Made by a program: the position numbers and the translations under genes
Assembly: GCA_021464245.1 (NCBI GenBank)
Contig: JADCRB010000016.1
Span: 4,767,250 to 4,831,249, forward strand
Length of the DNA stretch: 64,000 nucleotides
Reading direction: 5' to 3'
Origin: Carallia brachiata
Taxonomy: Eukaryota; Streptophyta; Magnoliopsida; Malpighiales; Rhizophoraceae
In this document: positions 23,787 to 35,251 of the stretch, in pieces
How positions within the stretch are numbered: position 1 is the first letter of the stretch
Layout of the letters: every line of letters starts with the position of its first letter
The notes under the pieces: model-generated
What the model was told of the DNA's origin: nothing
The model's database searches: none
What the model saw: only the letters and a program-made list of their open reading frames with translations

Positions 23787-24452
23787 TAAAAGAATTTGTG
23801 AAAAAAATTGAAAAAGAAAAACAAAAGAGTCCTTCCCTATCCTAATCTGTGAATAAAAAGGGTCCAACAAGAGTGATGTGACTGAGAATTGACGATGGTG
23901 ATACGTGGCTATATCTCAATCAACGCCAGAGGTTTATCCACAAGGTAGGTCCTACTTGTCCTCATGATTAGCGTTATATACATGTGGATGCGTAGGCCGA
24001 TTGTCACGTCGACCGCAACGCAAGAAGAATGTCCTGTACTCCATTTGAATACAAAAACGCGGCTTCTTGCCACTGGTTTTGCAAAATTTTGGCACTAAAC
24101 GACGAGATTATGATGGGTTTGTTTTGAATGGGTGTGTGGACAGAAGTGAGGGAGCATTTTGGTCATTTTGGTCGTCCAATAATTTTGATGGAGTCATAAT
24201 GGAGGTCTGGTGGTGACAGAGAGGATTAACATATGAATTTTCATTTATAAAACTTACATATTTAAAAAATAATAATAAATAAATAACTGACGATGATGCG
24301 TGTTTGATTCATCAACAACTGCCAAAAATGATGGCAATCCTAAATTTGGATGCTTATCCTTATCATACATTTGCTCGCTTCGGTAGCTTTCAAGAGTTGA
24401 TAAAAATGGGACACGTGTAGATGTAGGCAATAATTTGAAGACCGAACCATAA

Positions 24453-24480
24453 TATATATATATATATATACATATATATA
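24453..24480. repeat. (TA)n microsatellite
   Basis: A run of TA dinucleotides broken once by CA, in AT-rich DNA. Open frames crossing it are artefacts of repeated Ile/Tyr codons. Confidence 0.85.
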
Positions 24481-24522
24481 TTTTAGTAATTAAAAAAAAT
24501 AAAAAAAATAAAACCAGTAAAT

Positions 24523-24708
24523 ACGGGTGCGGATAGTAAAGGTTCGTCACCGCTTAATTAGAGGTCTCGAGTTCGAGTCCTTGGGAATGCAGTTGTATTA
24601 AATACTTGCTGAGAGACTTTTACCACTCTTTAAGATTCTGCTCGGGTCGATTCAGATTAGTCAGTCCATTGGACTAAATACTGGACGCTCTCAGACAAAA
24701 AAAAAAAC
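24523..24708 (+). mobile_element. tRNA-derived SINE, second family
   Basis: The head contains GAGTTCGAGTCC, a near-perfect RNA polymerase III B box, preceded by a GTAAAGGTTCGTCACCGC stretch where the A box should be. The body has TTGCTGAGAGACTTTTACCACTC and CGGGTCGATTCAGATTAGTC. It ends in poly(A) at 24696-24707. These are SINE hallmarks. No second copy is visible in the window and the target duplication is unclear. Confidence 0.7.
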
Positions 24709-25317
24709 GTAATTATACATTATATATTTTGATGAAAATCATTTTAGATATTTTAATTTAATATTTTTGACTAAAAATCAATAAAAAAACTTGTTTATAT
24801 ATTAATTTTTAAGTTTCAGTTTCTAGATTAGAAATTTATATGACATTCTATAAGTTAATTGTAAATTTAAATAATATTTAAGACACAATAATAATTTAAA
24901 TGAAGTTTTAAGGTTGAATAATAGTTTTTGATGTTTAAGGTCAAAATCGACCTGACATCAAATCAAACCGATTTTTCAAATTTATTGGCTGCTTTTGATC
25001 GGTTTTCCCAAATTTGACCAAATTTGAACTAGTTTAAGTGTTGCCAAGTTTTTTAAATCAAGACGAACCCGTGATTGGCTAGTTTACGATTAAACTAGTA
25101 CGACCAATCGATCCAATGTGATTTTGAAAACACTGGATGTAGTTCGCAAAAGTAGGACATTGCAAACCTAACAATTATTAAAATGATCTAACAAAGTGGA
25201 TGTGCTTTTGTAATAAAAAATAAAATAGTGGATGTGCTTTATACTTAAGTTGATTATTGGGTCTCAATTTCTAATTTGAGATAATAGTTTTTTAATAATT
25301 TGATATATTTTTTTTTA

Positions 25318-25512
25318 CATCTGATTTAAATTTGAGTTTTAGTGATTGTATTTAAAAGTAATGTTCCTTTTTTGGCAACTAGTTTAGTTGTGCATGCGCA
25401 ACACTAGTTTCATACTCGATAATTAATATAGTCAGCTTGAGAGAGATCTCTTTGAGCCAACATTACTCAAATAGAGAGTCTCTTCTTATTAATTAGGTTG
25501 AATGAGACACAT
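25318..25512 (+). mobile_element. SINE, family S copy 3
   Basis: It shares with the copy at 10176 the order TTTTAGTGATTG, AAAGTAATGTTCC, AACTAGTTTAGTTG, TCGATAATTAATATAGTCAGCTTGAGAG and the tail AGGTTGAATGAGACAC. Non-coding. Confidence 0.6.
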
Positions 25513-26339
25513 TAAACGAGAATTATTTCAAACTTGACCCGCAAATTTAATGACTGACATACTCACAACGAATTTTCTCCTTATTCTAAAAAAAAACAAG
25601 AAGAAGGGTCCCAACTTCAAAGCTTTAACTTGTTAAATTTGTTTACCGTAACCATATATCGGTAAAATCTGCTGAGATAAAGAAGGATGTGGGCTCTTAC
25701 AATGAAAAGTTTAATTTACAAAAGGAAACAACTCTCACAGCCATGGAGCTTTTTAAGCAGAGCAAGAAATGCGGCTACGATTTTTAATGTATTAGGCATG
25801 TGATGGTTGATTATATATTGGGCTATTTATGGAAATTTAAAATTTTAAATCCCACCAACGAGACAAGTGCCAATTTTTAATAGAGTTCAATTACATGGCC
25901 ACATTATAAGTAAAATGTAGAATGGATATATTACAATTAACCACTTTTTTCTATGATTTTATTAATGATAGTCACTTTTTATCTTAATTTTTGCAATTGC
26001 AACACGTGACACATGTTGATTGATTAATAAAAAAATAAAAGTTAAATATATTATAAATTTATTATTGAGAAGTGTTAATAAATTGATTTTTTATTCGTAA
26101 TTGTAAAAGAAAGAGTAAAAGTGACTGTTTGTAATAAACTCCTTTTTTCTATAATCAGATGCTTTCTTTCTGTAATAAAAAGCCAGATGAAAAAATATTT
26201 TCACTCTTTCCTTAATTTAATCTTTCATATTAAGTTTTCCTTACTTATTTATTCTTTAACGTTACAATGGAGGGGAACATTGATGACCATTAATTATTAA
26301 TTAGATCAATAATCATGCCATTAATCATTATATGATAAA

Positions 26340-27065
26340 GGGGTATTTGGGTTAGTTTTTAAGGAGTATATTTACATTTTATTTTCAAAAAGTAGGGATA
26401 TATGAGTTTGGTAAATTTTTTTTTATTACTGTTTGATTTTACTTATTTTTTTATACGACTTCTTAACAATTGATTGAAAAATAGTTCAACACTACTTTTT
26501 ATTACTTTTTAGATTACTTTTCACTTTTTAATATTAATAATAATTTATATGGATTAGTTACCTTTAAATAATATTTATATAATTTTGTTATTAATTTTTT
26601 ATTTGCCACATAAATTATATATTTTAATCTATTTCATTAATGTTTGTATAAGCACAATATTTTTTTTCCAACTATTCTTAAATAATATTTTTTTTACTTC
26701 AATTCTTTTTAAATATTGACACTTAAAAAAAAATCTCAAATATTACATTTTTTACTATCTAGTAATAATTAATATTTTCTTTAAAAAAGCTAAAAGTTAA
26801 GTAAAAAAATTCTCAATATTATTTACAGAATATTATTCTAAAAATATTAAATTATGAATTATAAAAAAAAATTTCGTATGATATATCTACATAAAGTAAA
26901 TGTCTAAATTAGATATTTCATTATTCAACAGCAATACAAGTACAAAATCAACCAAACATTCATTAGTTTTATCAACAATCAACAACATAAAATAAGAATT
27001 AATAATTAGTAATCAGTAACAATAATCAGTAATAACAATATTTAATAGTTAACCCAAATAGACCC
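26340..27065. mobile_element. AT-rich MITE, family A copy 2
   Basis: The left end GGGGTATTTGGGTTA and right end TAACCCAAATAGACCC are good inverted repeats, clearer than in copy 1. Internal words such as TTGATTGAAAAATAGTTCAACACTAC and AACAATAATCAGTAATAACAATA match the copies at 561 and (inverted) 48640. The 726-base element has no coding potential. I could not define a target duplication with confidence. Confidence 0.7.
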
Positions 27066-27361
27066 AAAATTATTGCTAAAAATCTCTCACACTCATAATA
27101 TGTAATTGAAGGGAAGCTACAAAAAAGAGATGAGAGAAAGAAATGTGTATTTTTTTCCTTATTTTCTCTCACTGATAATAAGGATGGTCATTAATCTCTC
27201 TCAATAATTGTATGATAATATTATTTATTTTTTAACTTTCCTAATTAGGTATCATGTGTTCTTGGTGTTATATTCAATCAATATTTAATTCGAAAGTCAA
27301 ATAGCTGCAAGCTAATCATATATATAAAATATAATAACAGAAGAAGAGAGAATATTTATAT

Positions 27362-27680
27362 GTTTACGTGATAGCTTTTGGCATTGAAATTATCAAAAAC
27401 TAAATTTCTGAATTTTGAATTTTTAAATTTAATAAATTCTTAACAATTATAATCTTTTGTACTTTTCTAATAGAATTAGAATTTTAATTAGAATAAATTT
27501 AAAATTCTCACGTGTATTTATCTTTTTCACATTATAAAAGCACAAGTATCTATTATTTGCATTATTATTCTTTTGTTTTCTCTCATCTAGATTTTTCAAT
27601 TCTAAATTTTAGTTTTTTCATCCAAATAATTCTTTATCAAGATTAGTTATAGTTATTTTAATTTTTTGATTACAGTTTTT
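27362..27680. repeat. dispersed AT-rich repeat, copy 1
   Basis: The segment with TTTACGTGATAGC, TTTAATAAATTCTTAACAATTATA and CACATTATAAAAGCACAAG is repeated in altered form at 30285-30640, and in part at 30665-30825. Its nature is uncertain; it may be the body of a larger non-autonomous element. No gene is present. Confidence 0.5.
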
Positions 27681-28103
27681 TCTTTTTCTTTTTTTACATA
27701 TAATTATGTAAGAATATCTATTGGCATAATTATTATTCTTTTTTTGATAATTTGTTGCAGCAATCAGGTTTATTTTCTGTTCCTTATTGGTGGTCGTTCT
27801 CCTTTTTTTGTTTCTGCTATTATTTTGGTCCGTCTTTAGATTGTATGATTTTGATCATCACTTTTTTTTTTTTTTTTTTCTCTTTATGCAGTTATTTCGA
27901 AAGTTTGAGGTGGATAAACCAGCAACTAAAAACCAACAAATTTGTTAAATTAGTTCTTCTTTGTATTTATCATTATCTTTATCTTTAGACCCAAATTTTG
28001 TTCTTTTTACCCTGGGTGCATCCTGGCTGTTTGGATCCTGAATGTTAGGAATTTAATTGTTTGGTTTATAATATTTATCTTCTCAGTTGGTATTGTTTCT
28101 AAT

Positions 28104-28291
28104 TTGATTCCCCCAGTTGATTGGTTACACTTTTTGAACTGCCATTGTTTTTCGCTAAAGTGGTTTTTAATTCCTGTCAACTTGGGACGTGTCGCGGTGA
28201 ATACAAGTCTTTTCCAGGCATATGTAGACCTTCTTTGTGGGTCCTCTGCCTCAACTTCCAAGACAGATTATAACCATGTTGGTGAAACTGT
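28104..28291 (+). other. orphan exon-like patch, unrecognised
   Basis: In AT-rich DNA, this stretch has normal coding-like composition and an open frame from 28104. It includes NLGRVAVNTSLFQAYVDLL and SSASTSKTDYNHVGET and is followed directly by a consensus donor, GAAACT/GTAAGT, at 28291/28292. I do not recognise the protein. No matching exons were found on either side, so it may be a gene fragment carried in by a transposon, or a chance frame. There is no evidence that it is expressed. Confidence 0.3.
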
Positions 28292-28319
28292 AAGTTTTGG
28301 TCTCTATGAAAACTTATGT

Positions 28320-29020
28320 TGAAATTAGTTGGTCCTTTTTCGTTTAAGAATAAGAATAGGAATAAGAATGAGAATGAGTGATTTCTATTTTTAATGTTTG
28401 GTAAAAAAAAAATTGTATTCTTATTTTTTTATTTTTGAGAATGAGATTTCCTCATTTATGGGAATCACCTCCCACTTTTAAGTAGTTAATCATTCTCATT
28501 CCATCATCTTCGTTCTCCCTTTGTAAATTGTTTTATAATAAAATATTACATATAAATATTATACATAATAATAATAATAATAATAATTAATGATAATTAT
28601 AATGATAATAAATGTTTGTATATTACAATAAAATTAAATATTTTAAAAATTAAGATAATAATTACATTATAAATAATATTATTATTATCTATATTTTTAT
28701 AATATTAATAATAACCATAAATAATAAAATTATTTACATAACAATTTCATAATTTTAATAATAATTTATTTATTAACAATGACTTATTTTATAATATCTA
28801 CAATATCATTTTGGTTATAACAATATTATTCATACTTCTTCTTTGTTATCATTATTAATTGAAATCGAAATTGAAATCAGAAACAGAATCAAGTGGAATT
28901 AAAAACGGAATAATTATTTTTATAACATGTTTATTTTAGTTTGAAATCAGAATCAATATGAAATATATGATAATATTTATTTAAATAAAAATAAATAACC
29001 AAACGGCCCCTAAATAATTC
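28320..29020. other. AT-rich block, probable MITE
   Basis: A run of AAGAATAAGAATAGGAATAAG-like words begins it, and ATAACCAAACGGCCCCTAA ends it. The latter is a common form of MITE terminus in plants. The matching left terminus is weak (TTGGTCCTTTTTCG). Interior ATAATAATAATAATAATTA runs make chance similarity likely. No gene. Confidence 0.35.
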
Positions 29021-29373
29021 TTTCGCTCTCAGCAATTTATATATTCTTCTGTCTTTAAAATTCTTCCTTTGTTAGAGATTGATCCTGTTATCATTGGACC
29101 ATTATCTGCTATATATATGTACACAAAAAATCTATGTACGTATGTGCATACGTACATGTTGGACAATTATTGGACTCTATATATATGTACGTATGTACAC
29201 AAAACATCTAATTTTTTAAATTAAAATTTGTAGATTTTATGTTAAAGTTTTTATATTATGACTTCACTGTCACGTCACTCAGGTTTAGAAATTAAAAATA
29301 TATTAAATTATAAAAGAGAGAAATCTTTGTCTTGGATCTAGAGTCTTTTTTAAATTGAGTGTCATTACATCTT

Positions 29374-29565
29374 CAGAATCGGGTATCTGCCCGAATATTT
29401 TTTTGTGCAACAAGACAGTGATTTTGTGCAACAAGCCTGCTATTTTGTGCAACCAAAAAAATATAGAAAAATATATATTTTTTTTATTGCATAAAATATT
29501 AGTCTGGTTGCACAAAATCACTGTCTTGTTGCACAAAAAAACATTCGGGCAGATGCCCGATTCTG
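29374..29565. mobile_element. short perfect-ended foldback with TTGTGCAAC repeats
   Basis: The left arm starts CAGAATCGGGTATCTGCCCG and the right arm ends with its inverse, one base different. Inside each arm the word TTGTGCAACAAGACAGTGATT is repeated. A third TTGTGCAAC unit and the central AT-rich loop complete a 192-base hairpin. The overlapping open frames on the two strands give near-identical peptides because of this symmetry; they are not genes. No target duplication is visible. Confidence 0.75.
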
Positions 29566-30284
29566 GCAGCCTAATTTTTTCCTTTTAGATTATATGACAT
29601 GCTTCCTGCTTTTTATAATTATTGTAAATAGTTATTCTCCTTTCTCTCTCTTTTTTTTTCCTTTTTTTTAATTGTGGTTTCAATCTTATTGTACTGGTTA
29701 CTTTTCATATCAGTTAAGATTTCTTTTATCTTCTTGAGACAGTTCTTTTATTATTTATGTTTTCTTTTATTTTTATCTAATTGATTGTATAATTCTAATT
29801 CTTGGCAACGTTGGATATATTGATTGATTTCGTTCTCTCCTATCCCCCACATGGATGGTCGCTGTAGCACACAGATAGCCATGGTCTTGGTCCAAAACAA
29901 ATAATTGATTTGTTTTTCCATTTACATATATAGAATCACTTATTGTAATTTCATCATAATCTTACTGATAGTTTTTGTAATAATGGTTGATCACTCAATT
30001 TTTTAAAATGTTGATAATTTGATACGAAAGAAAAGAATTTAAAAGAAAATAGCAAATAAGTATTTTTCACATAAAAGTTATCCATATATAAGCAAGCAAA
30101 AATTATAATAATTTGAGCAAGCATTTGTTCAGATCGGTTTGATATACTTGTGACTTTTTTACTTAATTTTTTTAAACAAAAGTTATCCAAATTATTATTT
30201 TCATATTAAAATTATTATATTATGACATAAATTAAAAAATTCACACATCTTGTGGGATTTAGAAAATAGAATAAATTCACATAT

Positions 30285-30640
30285 TTACGTGACAGTCTTA
30301 AGTGCTGGAATTCTTAAAAGCTAAATTTTTAGATTTTTAAATTTTTTAATTTAATAAATTCTCAACAATTATAGTCTTTCTTATTATTATAATAGAATTA
30401 TGATTTCAGTGATTATAGTTTTTATTAATATTCAATTAGAATTATAACTGCAATTTCTATAGATTTTAGGATTATTATATGATACAATTTTTTTTTTCAC
30501 ATTATAAAAACACATCTTTATTTGCATTATTGTTGTTTACTCTATTTTAACTAGATTTCTCAATTTCACATTTAGCTTTTTCATCAAAATAATTACACAT
30601 CAAAATTAGTGCTTATAATTAATTACAGTTATTTAAGTTT
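30285..30640. repeat. dispersed AT-rich repeat, copy 2
   Basis: It matches 27362-27680 over phrases such as TTTAATAAATTCTCAACAATTATAGTC and TTTCACATTATAAAAACACA. A third, shorter version follows at about 30665-30825 and ends ATACTATAAAAACACAAGTAT, where the Helitron-like sequence begins. Confidence 0.5.
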
Positions 30641-30825
30641 TTTATTTGATTATTTTTTTGTTGAACTTTTAATTTAATAAATTTTCCAAAAATGTAGTGT
30701 TCCATATTAAATTGTACTGACAAAATTAAGATTTTAATAACATTAGTCTTTCTTAATATTCCATTAAAATTACAATTGTAATTTCAATGAATTTTAGAAT
30801 TATTCATACTATAAAAACACAAGTA

Positions 30826-31130
30826 TCCTTTACTTATATTACTAATAATAAAATATTATCGCAAATTCACTTATTTTTACTTAAAAAAACTATTTTATTA
30901 AAAAGAAAAAAAAACTTCTCCAAAATTATCCTAAAATCAATCTAATTTAACTATCTATTTTTTTAGATCTAAATTAACTATAAAATCAAATTTAGTTCAA
31001 ATCAAATTTAAAAAAAAAAATAATGCTCAACTGAATGTTTTTTTAATTTTTCTATTTTAAATAAAATACAAGTAAAAATAAAATTTTAATAAATTTTACA
31101 ATTATGCGCATCGCGCAGATTATCTACTAG
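30826..31130 (+). mobile_element. small non-autonomous Helitron-like element
   Basis: The 3' end has the three Helitron signs: a short GC hairpin TGCGC-ATC-GCGCA (31105-31117), a 13-base spacer and the terminal CTAG, with T as the next host base. The proposed 5' end TCCTTTACTTATATTAC follows host A, so the insertion lies between A and T as usual, without a target duplication. The 5' end is the weaker call. Nothing is encoded. Confidence 0.5.
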
Positions 31131-34100
31131 TATAATTAATTTCTAATAAAAATTTTGATTGTCAATTATATTAACATGTAATTTGAGCTAAAAAGAAAAA
31201 AAAAAGAGTACTACCTGGTCTCCAAGTTCTCCGTCTATCAACTTGATCTAAATATTACATTCTAACTTCAGGGATCTAGTAAGATAGCTTTAAAATTCAA
31301 TGAAAAAAAATGTAAAAACCCTTAATGGAATAACTTGACATAGCATATCCATAATTAATGGAAAATTAAGTTGTTGAATCTCGAAATTGCAAACTTGGAG
31401 GAACAGCAAAGCAAAAGGAGGTCTGACTGAAAAGGAAAAAAGAAAAGAAAAAAAATCAAATAAATTAAATTATGGGCATTAAAAGTTTGGGGACGATTAC
31501 ACATCCACAGAATTAGCGCATCACAGCGTCACAGGGACAGGTGGCAGCCAGTGGGAGATCAAGCATGCAAGGGTGTTTTACTCCTTTTGAATGATGAAGG
31601 TTATAATGGTAATTATAGGTAGAGGGTAGAAATGAGTTTTACAAAATCATTTATTAATTAATTTCGTTTAGAAGTAAAATACATCCTGTTTGCAACCTTC
31701 TTTCTGTTCTCTTCTTTGACGTCTTCTCCGATCCAAGTTCCTCTTCTTCTGGAAAATCCTCCCTCCGAATCCGACGCTTTCCATCAGAAGCAAAAGGTCT
31801 CTCTGTAACTGAGAAACAGACAAAACACAGAAAAGAGGAATGACTGAACGGATCGTTTGATTACTTCGTAGAACCACCTCGCCACCCACGTCTCCTTGAT
31901 TACTTCATTCTTTGATGTGTTTTATTTTTTTCCGACACATCAGGAAGCAGCTTCTGGGTCACAGATTATTTTTCCATCCGGGTCTACATGATGAATTTCT
32001 AAGCCCTTCACTATTTAATTTACTGTATTAAACCCATAACAATTTAGCCTGCAAAATTTGGCCCCACGCTTTGGATTTAGGGGAATTCGACGGTGAAGGT
32101 AGGATCATTGAGGAATGAAGTGAAGTGGGTGTACGAGAAAGGGGTGGGATTTGAGTTTAAAACCAGGACAATATGGGTTTTGTTGGATTTAGACAAGGGT
32201 TTAAAGCGTGATTGTGAGAATTGAACTGAATCGGATAGTTTAACTGAAAAATTAAAAAATTAGTTTATGATTCAGTCCGATTATGCCTTAAAATTAGAGG
32301 ATCAATGAACTAGCTAAAAAACAAAAAAGTCGGTCAGTTTAACTGAAAATTAATAAAAAAATTAATTATCGTGGTTGACGGTAAATATACCGCTTAAAGT
32401 GTAAGATAAATTGGATCGATTTTTTTTTTTCTTGGTTCATTTAGGGGTGTCAGGTGACGTGGAGCGTTCTCAAAGCACTGTGTCATCCGAAAGTTCAAAC
32501 ATAAAAAAACCAACTCCTCTGAAAGCGCGCTGGATTTTGAGAAATGAAAATATTGCATTGGGCAACAGAATGGCTTTCTTGGACAAATACCACGTTGGAA
32601 ACTAAATTTCGGGAATAAAAGCGCATTATTTTTTGGTCCTCGGAAGTGTATTATGAATTGTTTATAACCAATTTAAAACTCAAATTTTACATTAAATTAT
32701 AAATATATTAATTATAATATCACATTTCAGAAATGTTTATATATAAAAGTTAATTAAATTAATATTTTCAACTTATATTTTGTTGAAATTATATAATATT
32801 AACTTAATTATTCTTTTAGTTATATTACACATTAGATTATAAATTAATTTTTTTTAAATATACTAATTATAATATTTTTTAATGTATATAAATATTAATA
32901 TCTTATATAAATATAATTTTTAAAATATAAGTTGCTTTAAATATTTCTTCATCTTCTACATATATTATATTTTACATATTTATATTTTATATATAATGTA
33001 TATACATATATAATTTTTATATATTCAATATTAAATATCAATTTTATTAGTTCAATTACAATTTAACCAATTAAATATTGAACTACTAAATTTTTTTATT
33101 TAATAATTGATTCGACTTTTAAAACTTTAGTTTAAAAGAAAAGTCGGGGTTTCTAGAAAGGGAAAAACTCGGTGGCGAAATGAAATCTCCCTATTTCATC
33201 CACACGTTTTTTTTTTCAACCACGACTATTTTTTGTACAACTACAATAATAAAAAAATGATACAACAAGTATTACTATTTTTCATTTATATTTATTCCTT
33301 ACGATTGTATAAAAAATATTTATAATTACATAAAAAAAATTTGTGTAAATATAATAAAAAAATTTATTTACTCATGTAATAGACTCCTTCTGAAAAAAGA
33401 GAGTACGTGGGCTGAGTAGTCATTGAAACCCAGTTCGCACCCTACTCTCAACTACATGTCTTGAAGGTAAGTTCCTTTCTCAAATCCAACCAGCAAGAAT
33501 TAACTGCAAAATCATACAGAAAGTGCGAGAGAGAGAGAGAGAGAGAGAGAGTGCAAAGAACAAAACAAGAAAAAATCTTTCTTTACTTTTTGTTGTGTTC
33601 CAGTAGCATTATTGGAAGGAACAACCAGGCTGTTATGGAGGGATTCATGAGTTGGGGCCCAACTGGAGAAATAAGGAACAATCAGATCTGCGACTGCCGT
33701 AGACACCGACAAGTTAAATATGACATATCGTCTTAGCTTAAAAAGTGGTGTAAAGTAAAAAGGTAAATATTATTGGAAATAATAGTAATTTAGTGGTAAT
33801 TAATGTGTTTTTTTAATTATAATTTAATTTAAATTTTAACGACAATGCTGAAAATTTTAGCTTCTAAATTTATTCAGTTAAATTACTGATTGTGAGTCGT
33901 TAATTTCAAATTTAGTAATAATTATATTTTATTTATAAAAAATTTATTTAAATTTAACAATATTCAGATAATAAATTTTTTTTATAAATTAAATTGAAAG
34001 AGGCATACTCTAACTTTTTTCTCTGTTAAAAAAAATAAAAAGACAAATAATATTATTTCTGCCAATTTTATAATCTAATAAATTGTAAGACTATATTTTA

Positions 34101-34340
34101 ACACAATGAAAAAATAAAAAAAGAAACTTTTTATTTTCTCTTTCTCCCAGATGGGAATAACGGCTGGCAGACAAGGCATACTTTTTATTTTTATAATATT
34201 AATTAACTAATGAATATTATTTTATATTATTAACAAATAAATATTTTTAGGAAAAATAAAAGAAAAAACCGATTGCTCTTCCGGGTCAACCCGTTTTCTG
34301 CTCAATAACCTCTATATCTCATTTATTTATTTATTTTTCT
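31131..34340. other. gene-poor stretch
   Basis: The part 31640-31910 is CT-rich with many short pyrimidine words and looks like the leader of a plus-strand gene, but no downstream coding frame follows. The part 32640-33120 is very AT-rich. A GA microsatellite sits at 33527-33552. No recognised protein domain was found in the open frames (for example 32411-32605 or 33461-33736). Confidence 0.4.
33208..33380. repeat. dispersed repeat with TTGTACAACTAC word, copy 1
   Basis: The phrase CTATTTTTTGTACAACTACAATAATAAAAAAATGATACAACAAG and what follows match 56985-57140 in order and wording. Both are short AT-rich non-coding blocks, probably decayed MITEs. Confidence 0.5.
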
Positions 34341-34345
34341 ATTTT

Positions 34346-34489
34346 ATGGCCAGCAGTACCGCCTCCAACACTTCCATCGGCGGGACCACAGTGCCGCTCT
34401 CCGCCACTTCTGCCTCCTCTATCGAAGGACGGTTTACATCGAATACCCTCGGCTCAGCCCATCCGCTTCGCCCGGTTCAGGCATGAAGT
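34346..34489 (+). other. GC-rich orphan coding-like patch, unrecognised
   Basis: A sharp rise in GC content. From the ATG at 34346 a frame of 47 residues (starting MASSTASNTSIGGTT) runs to a stop at about 34489. A second frame through the same patch is open further downstream. I cannot match either to a family. It could be a truncated first exon. The CT/GA-rich DNA to 34920 looks like a plant leader. Confidence 0.25.
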
Positions 34490-35065
34490 TATCAGTGAGC
34501 CATTCTACTCTTTTCGGGTACTCTTTGCGGTCGTTGGTCTTTTTTTCTCCGTCCGGTTTTATTATGTTCTTTTTTGTTCCCCCAAAATTATGTGTGTGAG
34601 ACAGATTTGATCGTTGGTATTTATTATTTTCTACAAACATTGAGTAGAGATGGTATCTCCGCAGTTCTAATCTCTTCCTCCTCTACAATTCTCCAATTAC
34701 CACTAAACCTCTCTTCTCCATCCTCTAAGCTTCTAAATCTTTGATCTCTTTCTCAATTGGGTTTTGGATTTTGGGGTTAGTTTTAGTGTTTTCTTTAGTT
34801 TTTTCTTTTTGGGTGCTTCGATTTTCTGGTTGGAGAGAGAGTGAGAGAGAAAACGAGAGAGAGAGAGAGGGGTGGGGACAAAGAAAGAGACAAGATCTAA
34901 GAGCAAAGGAGTCCTGCATGGTTACCTGCCAGCAGACAAGAAGTGTGATGTGGTAGAAGTTGTTGATTGGAATTTATTATTTGTTGCCACGTAAGATGTC
35001 ATGCCGTGTCATTATTTAACATCCATCACATTAGTCCAGTAATAACTTGACACGTTTTTTTCGCT

Positions 35066-35251
35066 TGTAATTCAGATTCAAGAGTCAGTGTTTCTTAATC
35101 TTTGGTTGGGTGGTTGTCTTGAACAGCTGTATTACATGGTATGAGTTTCAGATTCGGTAATTGTTGTTATTGAGTTAGTGGGAGACCTTTTTTAAATCTA
35201 GTATTATTTCAGCAGTGAGTCCTCCTATAAGGGAGGTTGAATAAGGAAGAC
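35066..35251 (+). mobile_element. SINE, family S copy 4
   Basis: TTCAGATTCAAGAGTC occupies the B-box position. GGTAATTGTTGTTATTGAGTTAG and the tail GTGAGTCCTCCTATAAGGGAGGTTGAATAAGG match the copy at 10176 closely. Non-coding. Confidence 0.65.

Noticed and set aside
29303..29588. Two frames on opposite strands with similar Cys-Asn-Lys-Thr repeats
   Set aside because: The foldback makes both strands encode almost the same peptide. There is no sign of a real antimicrobial or repeat protein.
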